Shown: positions 56,796 to 64,000 of the stretch, piece after piece
How positions within the stretch are numbered: position 1 is the first letter of the stretch
Layout: the number at the start of each line of letters is the position of its first letter
From: Bacteroidaceae bacterium
GTDB lineage: Bacteria > Bacteroidota > Bacteroidia > Bacteroidales > Bacteroidaceae
DNA: 64,000 bases
Direction of reading: 5' to 3'
NCBI GenBank assembly: GCA_017448965.1
Contig: JAFSKK010000023.1
Location: 1-64,000, forward strand
Position numbers and translations under genes: made by a program
Notes under the pieces: model-generated
The model's input: only the letters and a program-made list of their open reading frames with translations
The model's database searches: none
Told to the model about the DNA's origin: nothing

Positions 56796-57980
56796 TTACT
56801 TGATGCCCAATTTCTTGGCGATATTCTTCGGAAGAGCATCCTTGTGAACGAGGATGTTCATGGTCTTGTAAGCCACAAATGCTTTGGATGCATACCAAAC
56901 GCCCTTGTACTTGTAGTCAGTGCCCCATGAGTTCTTCACCATGAAATACTCCTTACCGTTCTGATCTTTGGCGATACCATAGATCAGCATACCGTGATCG
57001 TCGGTTGTCTCCCAATTGTCGTAAGCCTCTTGGCGCATCTCCTGCGTGATGGTCTTTTCAGGCAACGGACGAGCGGTGTAGGATGCACGGGCGGGTGTGC
57101 CAGAGGAGCCAAACCAACGCTCATAATCAGAACCGCTGGTTTCCTTCAACTTCTGCAAGTCGGGACACACGGCGATACCATCGCGAGAGAATCCGTTTTC
57201 AGAGACATCGGCTCCCCATGCAAAAGTGTAGCCATTCTTCACCGCTGATTCCATCACCTCCATGAACTCTTCAAGAGGCAGGTTATAGGAGAGTCCCCAA
57301 CGCCAGTTGTCCTGCACCTCAATGATGAACTGCTCGTAGAAAGGATGATGCGTGAAGGAGGTGAGGCTCACATAGTCGTCCATGTTCAGGCCTGTGGAAG
57401 CCATGTAGGACTGAGGAGTGTACTTTTTGCCGTTGTGGGTGAACTCTGTGGGGCACTCACCCAGATAGGCGTCGAGCGTAGCATTGATGGGCTTGAACCA
57501 AACGGGAGAGAGTTTCTTCTGCTCACCTTTGGCAACTGCTTCCACCATTGGTTCGAGGATGCTGAAGAACTCGCTGAAGTTGGGCAGCGTGTCACCATAG
57601 AGGGTGCCTGGTGCTGGCATCGCTGTCTCTGGAATCATGCCGTAATGCTTCATGCAGTAAACGCAATCATAGAAAGAACCACCCTGACTGAAATCCATAT
57701 CACCATGCAGACGCACAGTTGCTTTGGCACGATCTTCATAGGTCTTGTGGGCGAGATACATCTCAGAGAAATCCCAAGTGCCCTTACCCATACGGAGCAG
57801 TTCTGCCTCGAAGAAGCCGAGCGAAGAATAAGCCCAGCAGGTGCCGGAACGATTCTGATTCTTGGTGGATGTGATAGGATTCTCTTTCACGACGGTGAAC
57901 TGGAATCCCTCGTTCTTCTCTTGTGCAAAGAGCGAAGTGCCGCCAACCAACAGGGCAGCAATAATCAATAATTTTTTCAT
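56796..57980 (-). CDS. pepC: C1B-family aminopeptidase (bleomycin hydrolase type), exported
   Basis: About 394 residues from MKKLLIIAALLVGGTSLFAQ, a signal peptide, so unlike cytoplasmic PepC it is periplasmic or secreted. The catalytic Cys is in NQNRSGTCWAYSSLGFFEAE, the His in TDDHGMLIYGIAK and the Asn in YFMVKNSWGTDY. SQGGSFYDCVYCMKHYGMIP matches the family. It trims peptides from their N-terminus. Lies 10 bp after the M24 peptidase gene. Confidence 0.9.
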   Translation of the reverse strand: MKKLLIIAALLVGGTSLFAQEKNEGFQFTVVKENPITSTKNQNRSGTCWAYSSLGFFEAELLRMGKGTWDFSEMYLAHKTYEDRAKATVRLHGDMDFSQGGSFYDCVYCMKHYGMIPETAMPAPGTLYGDTLPNFSEFFSILEPMVEAVAKGEQKKLSPVWFKPINATLDAYLGECPTEFTHNGKKYTPQSYMASTGLNMDDYVSLTSFTHHPFYEQFIIEVQDNWRWGLSYNLPLEEFMEVMESAVKNGYTFAWGADVSENGFSRDGIAVCPDLQKLKETSGSDYERWFGSSGTPARASYTARPLPEKTITQEMRQEAYDNWETTDDHGMLIYGIAKDQNGKEYFMVKNSWGTDYKYKGVWYASKAFVAYKTMNILVHKDALPKNIAKKLGIK

Positions 57981-57990
57981 GTGTGATCGT

Positions 57991-59385
57991 TTATTTGTTG
58001 ATAAAATCTTCAAGTTCATTGATATGGTATGGAATCACGTTGTCACCAACAATCTCACAACCCTTTTCCGTGATGATGATATCATCCTCCAGACGTACAC
58101 CTCCAAAATTGCGGAATGGTTCAACGGCATCGTAGTTGATGAAGTCCTTGTGCATGCCCTGACTCTTCCAGAGGTCGATGAGATGAGGGATGAAGTATAT
58201 GCCAGGTTCGACAGTCATCACGAAGCCTGGCTGCATGCGGCGACCACAACGGAGACAGTTAAGCCCGAATTGAGTGGAAGGCTGCACCTCGTCGTCAAAT
58301 CCCACATAGTTCTGTCCGAGGCCCTCCATATCGTGCACATCCAATCCCATCATGTGGCCAAGTCCGTGTGGCATAAACATAGCATGAGCACCTGCGCTTA
58401 CAGCCTCATCGGTATCCCCCTTCATCAAACCGATAGCCTTCAAATGGTCGGTGATGATGCGGCAAGCACCAAGATGCATATCAAGCCATTTCACACCGGG
58501 CTTGGCATTTGCAATCACCCAATCGTGGGCAGCCTCCACAGCACCGTAGATGTCGCGCTGCTGCTGGGTGAACTTGCCTGAAATCGGTGTAACACGCGTG
58601 TTGTCCGAACAGTAGTTTTCCTTACTTTCAGCACCTGCATCGCAGAGCATCAGCCTTCCTGCCTCCATCGGTGTGTGGCTGGGGAAGCCGTGCTGAATCT
58701 CACCATGCATTGAAAGGATGGATTGGAATGAATAGCGGTCGCCCAAACTCATCGCAATGCCTTCGATGACACCTGCCACATACTTTTCTGTCACACCTGG
58801 TGCGCACAACTTCTGTGCTGTGGTGTGCATCTTGTAGCCGATGTCGGCAGCCGCCTTCAACTCCACGATTTCCTCAGGCTTCTTCACGGCACGCATATCA
58901 ACAATGGCCTTGATAAGTTTCACGGATGCCTTCTCTTTCGACTGCAACGGATGAATGCCCACCAGGTCAGCCAACTGAATCATCAGATCGTGGCGGCATT
59001 GAGGCACAAAATGGATGGTCTGCCCCTTTGCTTTGGCAGCATCCACCAGCTGTTTCAATTGTACCATCGGAGCCGTATTCTTCACACCCACCTCGGCTGC
59101 AAGGTCTTCCACAGAAGGCACATAACCAAACCAGATGATGTCATCAATGTCGATGTCATTGCCAAAGATGTACTCTTGGTCGTTGTCGATATCTATCACG
59201 CCAACCAACCCTTCACGTTTCTGACCAAAATAATACAGGAAACAACTGTCCTGACGGAATCGGTAAGGATTGCCAGCATAATTGTTGGGTGCGTCGTTGT
59301 TGCCAAACAGGAGGACAAGTCCCTCGCCCACCCGTTGTTTCAGTTCTGCGCGACGCTGCACATAAATCTCTTTTGCAAACATATA
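57991..59385 (-). CDS. pepP: M24B Xaa-Pro aminopeptidase
   Basis: About 464 residues from MFAKEIYVQRRAELKQRVGE. Metal ligands: MLCDAGAESKENYCSDNTR with two Asp, HGLGHMMGLDVHD with the first His, MTVEPGIYF and GGVRLEDDIIITEKG with two Glu. N-terminal creatinase-like domain about 1-170. Releases N-terminal residues before Pro. Operon with the C1B peptidase suggests joint peptide catabolism. Longer frame to 59445 runs past the -7 box at 59415-59422. Confidence 0.93.
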   Translation of the reverse strand, partial: YMFAKEIYVQRRAELKQRVGEGLVLLFGNNDAPNNYAGNPYRFRQDSCFLYYFGQKREGLVGVIDIDNDQEYIFGNDIDIDDIIWFGYVPSVEDLAAEVGVKNTAPMVQLKQLVDAAKAKGQTIHFVPQCRHDLMIQLADLVGIHPLQSKEKASVKLIKAIVDMRAVKKPEEIVELKAAADIGYKMHTTAQKLCAPGVTEKYVAGVIEGIAMSLGDRYSFQSILSMHGEIQHGFPSHTPMEAGRLMLCDAGAESKENYCSDNTRVTPISGKFTQQQRDIYGAVEAAHDWVIANAKPGVKWLDMHLGACRIITDHLKAIGLMKGDTDEAVSAGAHAMFMPHGLGHMMGLDVHDMEGLGQNYVGFDDEVQPSTQFGLNCLRCGRRMQPGFVMTVEPGIYFIPHLIDLWKSQGMHKDFINYDAVEPFRNFGGVRLEDDIIITEKGCEIVGDNVIPYHINELEDFINK

Positions 59386-59414
59386 GCTAACTATTGGTTT
59401 TTCTGATTGTGGCA

Positions 59415-59422
59415 CAAAGGTA
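59415..59422 (-). promoter_or_regulatory. -7 box of the peptidase operon
   Basis: Minus-strand TACCTTTG 30 bp before the start at 59385; fixes that start. Confidence 0.5.
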
Positions 59423-59426
59423 AAAC

Positions 59427-59473
59427 AAAAAGGCTGAAAAAACAAAACGACGCTCTGTTTTTTCAGCCTTTTT
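59427..59473. terminator. 17-bp perfect-stem terminator
   Basis: AAAAAGGCTGAAAAAAC at 59427-59443 pairs with GTTTTTTCAGCCTTTTT at 59457-59473. It separates the lipoprotein gene from the peptidase operon on the minus strand. Confidence 0.88.
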
Positions 59474-59518
59474 AAGTAAAAGCGAGTGGATATGCTCTAT
59501 TTCTTCTTGCAGAGAGGA

Positions 59519-60145
59519 CTATTCCATTCCCAACTCATGCCGCTTTGACGAGTATTTCCCTTTCAACGTTTGTGCCAGACGCTTCACCTCTGGAATTTGC
59601 CTGCTGTTATGCTCCACACAAAGATGAATGTCGTCAAGACTCTGCAACATGCCCAAGCGACAATCCTGGAATCTGTTGAGTTCCTGCTTGGTGTGTATCT
59701 GATCAATACGTCGAATGAGGTTGTTGAGATTGGCAATCACGCCGTTGGCAGGCACTTCATACTCGCGACAAGCCTTTGTATAGGATGCTTCAGCTTCTTG
59801 CTGATATTTGGTCACAGCAGCTTTCTCCTCCTTGCTCAACGTAGCCATCTCGCTGCGGAGTGACTGGGTCATCTCCATATACTTCTTCTTGGCAGAGACA
59901 AGACCATCAGGCGACCTCACTTCGTCCATGATTCCCTTTGCTTCGCTGAACTTCACACACAACGAGGCACTTTCCCTGTCGATATTCTCTTTCTCTGCGA
60001 TGGTATCAGAAGCGATGTCTTCGGCAGTCGGGATATCCTCGTCTGCCGCATCGAAAGCTCCACCACCACGTGGAGTGGATGTCGAGTCGCAAGCCCACAG
60101 CATCAGCAACAAGGCCGCAACCATCAATGGCAATATCTTCTTCAT
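59519..60145 (-). CDS. Helical lipoprotein of unknown function
   Basis: 208 residues, lipoprotein signal MKKILPLMVAALLLMLWACD with lipid-anchored Cys19; the mature part is charged and helical (REYEVPANGVIANLNNLIRR). No family recognised. Follows rpsA on the same strand after a terminator. Confidence 0.65.
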   Translation of the reverse strand: MKKILPLMVAALLLMLWACDSTSTPRGGGAFDAADEDIPTAEDIASDTIAEKENIDRESASLCVKFSEAKGIMDEVRSPDGLVSAKKKYMEMTQSLRSEMATLSKEEKAAVTKYQQEAEASYTKACREYEVPANGVIANLNNLIRRIDQIHTKQELNRFQDCRLGMLQSLDDIHLCVEHNSRQIPEVKRLAQTLKGKYSSKRHELGME

Positions 60146-60165
60146 AAGGTTGATGAAAAGAAATC

Positions 60166-60197
60166 AAGGGACACATCCGTGTGGACATGTCCCTTGG
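60166..60197 (-). terminator. Terminator of rpsA
   Basis: CAAGGGACATGTCC pairs imperfectly with the reverse arm ending GTCCCTTG; read on the minus strand it is followed by ATTTCTTTT. Confidence 0.7.
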
Positions 60198-60219
60198 GTG
60201 TTAAGTTGTGTGCAATAAA

Positions 60220-62016
60220 TTACTCGTTAGTTTCGTTCATCTTCTCCTTCAGGGCAGCAAGTGCATCGATGTCACCAAGAGAAGTGGAAGCAGCCACGTT
60301 CTTGATTACAGGAGCCTGCTCCTTCTGTGGACGGCTTGCCTTCTTGGCAGCAGCCTCAGCCTTCTTGGCGGCACGAGCCTCAGCACGTGCAACATCTTCG
60401 AAGATGCGAGAGTGAGAAAGGATGATGCGCTTAGCCTCCTTGTTGAACTCAATCACCTTGAACTGGAGAGTCTCGCCAAGTTGAGCTTGGCTACCATCTT
60501 CCTTCACGAGGTGCTTTGGAGTAGCAAAGCCTTCCACGCCACCTTCGAGGGCGATAACAGCGCCCTTGTCGAGCACTTCAATCACCTTACCCTCGTGGAT
60601 AGAATCCTGAGTGAACACTTCCTCGAACTTGTCCCAAGGATTGTCCTCAAGCTGCTTGTGGCCGAGAGAGAGACGACGGTTCTCCTTGTCGATGTCGAGC
60701 ACCTGCACCTCGATAGGCTCACCAATCTTGGTGAACTCTGATGGGTGCTTCACCTTCTTTGTCCAAGAGAGGTCAGAGATGTGGATGAGACCATCAACAC
60801 CTTCCTCAACCTCTACAAACACACCGAAGTTAGTGAAGTTACGCACCTTGGCAGTGTGCTTGCTGCCTACAGGATACTTCTCTTCAATCTTCTCCCATGG
60901 ATCGTCCTTCAACTGCTTCACACCGAGAGACATCTTGCGCTCTTCGCGGTCGAGTGTGAGGATAACAGCATCCACTTCGTCGCCCACCTTCATGAACTCC
61001 TGTGCAGAGTGGAGGTGTGCGCTCCAAGACATTTCAGAAACGTGGATGAGACCTTCTACACCAGGTGCAATCTCGATGAATGCACCGTAGTCGGCCATCA
61101 CAACCACCTTACCATGAACCTTGTCACCCACCTTCAGGTCAGCATCAAGAGCATCCCAAGGGTGTGGAGTGAGCTGCTTCAAACCAAGAGCGATGCGCTT
61201 CTTCTCGTCGTCGAAGTCGAGAATCACCACGTTGAGCTTCTGGTCGAGCTGAACGATTTCCTTTGGATCGCTCACGCGACCCCAAGAGAGGTCGGTGATG
61301 TGGATGAGACCGTCAACACCACCAAGGTCGATGAATACGCCGTAGTTGGTGATGTTCTTGACAGTACCCTCAAGAATCTGGCCCTTCTCGAGCTTAGAGA
61401 TAATCTCTTTCTTCTGAGCCTCGAGCTCTGCCTCGATAAGAGCCTTGTGGCTAACAACCACGTTGCGGAACTCCTGATTGATTTTCACAATCTTGAACTC
61501 CATGGTCTTGCCAACAAATGTATCGTAATCGCGGATAGGCTTCACATCGATCTGAGAACCTGGGAGGAATGCCTCTGTGCCAAGCACGTCAACAATCATA
61601 CCACCCTTTGTGCGGCACTTCACGAAACCATTCACGATCTCGTCGTTTGCAAGTGCAGCGTTCACACGATCCCAAGAACGGCTCTGACGTGCCTTCTTGT
61701 GAGAGAGGATGAGCTGACCCTTCTTGTCTTCCTGATTCTCGATGTAAACCTCAACGGTGTCACCCACCTTGAGGTCTGGAGCGTAACGGAACTCGCTACG
61801 TGCGATGATACCTTCGCTCTTGTAACCGATGTTGACAACAACTTCACGATCGTTGATAGCGGTAACAGTACCGTCAACCACCTCGTTGTCGTTCACGTTG
61901 TTGAGAGTGCCTTCGTAGGCAGCAGTTTGAGCGGCTTTGTCAGCACTGCTCACGCCGTCGTTCTCGAATGCATCCCAATCGAAACCTTCCAGCGGTTTAA
62001 TGTCTTTAATTGCCAT
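60220..62016 (-). CDS. rpsA: 30S ribosomal protein S1
   Basis: 598 residues with six S1 RNA-binding domains in tandem (e.g. VDGTVTAINDREVVVNIGYK, GTVKNITNYGVFIDLGGVDG, GKVVVMADYGAFIEIAPGVE, AKVRNFTNFGVFVEVEEGVD, GKVIEVLDKGAVIALEGGVE), then an Ala/Lys-rich tail. It binds mRNA leaders and is important where Shine-Dalgarno signals are weak, as in this phylum. The 5' leader is about 90 bases; -7 box at 62110-62117. Confidence 0.95.
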   Translation of the reverse strand: MAIKDIKPLEGFDWDAFENDGVSSADKAAQTAAYEGTLNNVNDNEVVDGTVTAINDREVVVNIGYKSEGIIARSEFRYAPDLKVGDTVEVYIENQEDKKGQLILSHKKARQSRSWDRVNAALANDEIVNGFVKCRTKGGMIVDVLGTEAFLPGSQIDVKPIRDYDTFVGKTMEFKIVKINQEFRNVVVSHKALIEAELEAQKKEIISKLEKGQILEGTVKNITNYGVFIDLGGVDGLIHITDLSWGRVSDPKEIVQLDQKLNVVILDFDDEKKRIALGLKQLTPHPWDALDADLKVGDKVHGKVVVMADYGAFIEIAPGVEGLIHVSEMSWSAHLHSAQEFMKVGDEVDAVILTLDREERKMSLGVKQLKDDPWEKIEEKYPVGSKHTAKVRNFTNFGVFVEVEEGVDGLIHISDLSWTKKVKHPSEFTKIGEPIEVQVLDIDKENRRLSLGHKQLEDNPWDKFEEVFTQDSIHEGKVIEVLDKGAVIALEGGVEGFATPKHLVKEDGSQAQLGETLQFKVIEFNKEAKRIILSHSRIFEDVARAEARAAKKAEAAAKKASRPQKEQAPVIKNVAASTSLGDIDALAALKEKMNETNE

Positions 62017-62109
62017 AAAATAAATTAATTGTTTGTTTGTAATTAATAAAGTTAGACATTATGTTGATAAAATCTAATCTGTCCTGTGTCCTGAAACACA
62101 AAACGGCTG

Positions 62110-62117
62110 CAAAGTTA
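62110..62117 (-). promoter_or_regulatory. -7 promoter box of rpsA
   Basis: Minus-strand TAACTTTG about 94 bp before the rpsA start. Confidence 0.5.
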
Positions 62118-62201
62118 ACGTTTTTTCGTCATCCGACAAAATAAACCACAAAATAAATGCCTTTTCTTCGTAAAACAAACTCACTTTTCCATTTTTACTC
62201 G

Positions 62202-62209
62202 TAACTTTG
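62202..62209 (+). promoter_or_regulatory. -7 promoter box of the GH10 xylanase gene
   Basis: TAACTTTG 23 bp before ATG 62232, divergent from rpsA. Confidence 0.5.
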
Positions 62210-62231
62210 CACCCAAATCTCATCAAAATAC

Positions 62232-64000
62232 ATGAAAAAGAAGACATTACTGACACTTATCTCATCCCTGTTGATGATGCCTGCATTGGCACAAACCACC
62301 ATCGACATCAGTGGAAACAACACTTCCAGCAGTTACAAATCATACGACCAAAGCATCTATGCATCCTCTTTCAAGAAAGTGGATGTGAAGATGGCTCGCT
62401 ATTGTTATTTCAGTTCTACTGTCTCAGGAAAAGGCACACTGAACCTATATGCCGGAGGTGAACGTTGCTATTTGGGCACAGAAAAGGGTGCCAGTTGGCC
62501 GAACTGGACGAACTTCACAGGAAACGTACATATCTATCCTTATGAAGAGAACGCACCTGGTTTAGCATTCTATGGTGTGGTGATGGCACATGGCGGCAAG
62601 AGCTTCTCGCCAGAGAACATGGAGAGCGACATCAAGTCGGGCAAAGTGAACAACTCGATGGAGCGATGCCACGTCATCTTGCACACAGGTGCCACTCTCT
62701 GTTGCGAGGCCAACACCAATGGAGCCGGTTTCCGCATTGGCGACCTGAACACGGAGGTGGGTTCATCCATTATTGGATATATGAAAACGAACACACGTGC
62801 GGCATACTTTCTGGTGGGCTATTCTGGAGCAGATGCCACATTGGCAGGAAAAATCGCCCCACCCGACTATAGCGACACGCACCCGTTGGGCATCATCAAG
62901 GAAGGCAAAGGCACCTGCCGCATCACAGGCAACAACAACTATCTGACAGGTTGCTTGCGAGTGACGGACGGCCGAGTTCTGGTGATGAACGACCGTCTTG
63001 AGGCCGAGAGCAAGAAACTGAGAGGAGCCTTGGGTGCCAAGAAAGATGCCAACGAAGCCATTGCGTATGTGTTCGAAGGTGGTGTACTTGGCGGTACAGG
63101 AAGTATCGCAGGAACAGTGGACAACTATGGAACAATAGAACCAGGCGATGATGCTGTGGGTACACTGACCCTGAAGAACTATGCCACGCCATCCAAAAAC
63201 ACCAACCTCTTTGTGCGTCCCAAATCTGTGCTGCGTTTCAAGATTGAATCGGCATCCGAGTATGACCAACTGATGGTCAACGGCACCGTCAAATACTTCG
63301 ACATGACACAAGACTTCATGACCAGCGACAAGATGCCTCTCATCCAAATTGCGTTGGACAAGGATGCTGGCGTAAAAGTGGGAGACGAGTTCCACCTGCT
63401 CACCGCCAAGAACAAAACGGGCGACTGGCATTTCGAACTGAAAAAGCCTGAACGCTACACTTGGGAGATTGTAGAGAAAGAAGAAAACGGAGCGTACACC
63501 GTCGTGCTGCGCCTCGTGTCGTTCAACGATTCTGATGACCCTGACAATCCTGATGACCCTGACAATCCTGATGACAAGGAGCACATGGGCGCCTTCTACG
63601 ATGACGGCATCAACGATCAAACCGACAAGACCACCTTGCGTCAATATGCTGAGCAGAATGGGAAATATATCGGCACAGCCATCTCTACCTGGAAAAACGA
63701 CATCACCAACGAGGGATTGGCTGAGACAAGAGAGGTGAAGCAGCAGTTCAACATGCTCGTGGCAGAAAACGAGATGAAATTCGACGTGCTGGAACCTTCA
63801 CGTGGCGAGTTCAACTATTGGACAGCCGACAACTTGGTGAACTTTGCCCAAAACAACAAAATGAAGATGAGAGGGCACTGCCTCGTATGGCATGCCCAGT
63901 TGCCCACATGGATGTCAAGCGATGGTAAGAAGAACGACAAGAACTGGAGCCGCGCTGAAGCTCTGAAGATTATGGAGACCCATATCACCAACGTTGTGAC
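62232..64000 (+). CDS. GH10 endo-1,4-beta-xylanase with N-terminal beta-helix region (3' end outside window)
   Basis: Open from ATG 62232 to the window end (589 codons). Signal peptide MKKKTLLTLISSLLMMPALA. Residues about 25-430 are beta-rich; GGVLGGTGSIAGTVDNYGTI and GDDAVGTLTLKNYATP resemble autotransporter-type beta-helix strands. A DPDNPD linker (about residues 436-446) leads to the GH10 barrel: NMLVAENEMKFDVLEPSRGE and MRGHCLVWHAQLPTWM. The catalytic Glu pair lies beyond the window. It would cut xylan at or outside the cell. Confidence 0.88.
   Translation, partial: MKKKTLLTLISSLLMMPALAQTTIDISGNNTSSSYKSYDQSIYASSFKKVDVKMARYCYFSSTVSGKGTLNLYAGGERCYLGTEKGASWPNWTNFTGNVHIYPYEENAPGLAFYGVVMAHGGKSFSPENMESDIKSGKVNNSMERCHVILHTGATLCCEANTNGAGFRIGDLNTEVGSSIIGYMKTNTRAAYFLVGYSGADATLAGKIAPPDYSDTHPLGIIKEGKGTCRITGNNNYLTGCLRVTDGRVLVMNDRLEAESKKLRGALGAKKDANEAIAYVFEGGVLGGTGSIAGTVDNYGTIEPGDDAVGTLTLKNYATPSKNTNLFVRPKSVLRFKIESASEYDQLMVNGTVKYFDMTQDFMTSDKMPLIQIALDKDAGVKVGDEFHLLTAKNKTGDWHFELKKPERYTWEIVEKEENGAYTVVLRLVSFNDSDDPDNPDDPDNPDDKEHMGAFYDDGINDQTDKTTLRQYAEQNGKYIGTAISTWKNDITNEGLAETREVKQQFNMLVAENEMKFDVLEPSRGEFNYWTADNLVNFAQNNKMKMRGHCLVWHAQLPTWMSSDGKKNDKNWSRAEALKIMETHITNVV

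Overview
The window looks like chromosome from a member of the Prevotellaceae (Prevotella, Xylanibacter or Segatella type), probably from gut or rumen. The evidence is: many genes preceded by the Bacteroidetes -7 promoter box TAnnTTTG, mostly TACCTTTG or TAACTTTG, with short leaders and few obvious Shine-Dalgarno sites; a type III glutamine synthetase; TonB-dependent receptors with carboxypeptidase-like N-terminal domains; a fimbrillin-family lipoprotein; and plant-polysaccharide enzymes (GH2, GH127, GH10). No rRNA, CRISPR array or intact insertion sequence was seen. There is one tRNA, tRNA-Arg(CCG).

Layout. 0-3.2 kb: a tight minus-strand operon of small stress or redox proteins (GNAT plus zinc ribbon, DUF3795, isochorismatase-like hydrolase, small membrane protein, VOC protein, flavodoxin-like protein); the first gene carries an in-frame stop. 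3.3-6.7 kb: a TonB receptor divergent from a membrane LytTR regulator. 6.7-7.6 kb: dapF. 7.7-14.7 kb: a nitrogen-assimilation block made of a Gln/Asn-rich leader peptide plus a terminator, PII protein, AmtB, a porin-like protein, asnB and type III glnA. 14.7-17.9 kb: nadC, an outer-membrane protein, a 59-residue membrane protein and cstA. 17.9-22.8 kb: a GHL10 protein, a TonB receptor bracketed by two copies of a hairpin repeat, and an ATP-grasp-like gene. 22.8-26.6 kb: an accessory island with duplicated promoter sequence, a perfect 27-bp inverted repeat, an Eco47II-like type II restriction-modification system with a G9 tract at the R/M junction, and a PIN toxin-antitoxin pair between twin hairpins. 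26.5-29.4 kb: ECF sigma factor, single-pass membrane anti-sigma candidate and a secreted protein. 29.5-36 kb: GH2 and GH127 enzymes and a double-domain acid phosphatase. 36-41 kb: a frameshifted thioredoxin-fimbrillin lipoprotein, an AAA/DUF4143 gene inside 94-bp direct repeats with a three-iteron promoter, gene remnants and a WYL regulator. 41.3-46.1 kb: OmpA-like protein, tRNA-Arg, an XRE regulator, an 0.87-kb gene-free stretch, holA and an HSDR_N protein. 46.2-56.7 kb: PadR/PspC pair, zinc-ribbon and Nif3 proteins, an ABC exporter/GntR/head-GIN operon, a carboxylesterase, and HD hydrolase and small membrane protein genes. 56.8-64 kb: peptidases C1B and M24B, a lipoprotein, rpsA and a truncated GH10 xylanase.

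The most interesting signals are the Gln/Asn-rich leader with a terminator in front of the ammonium-uptake genes (candidate attenuation), the poly-G tract whose loss of one G would fuse the restriction enzyme to its methyltransferase, and the 32-bp-spaced iterons around the promoter of the DUF4143 ATPase. Several intergenic repeats with 7-, 8-, 9-, 23- and 24-bp periods also stand out. All functions are assigned by reading motifs; no database search was run.
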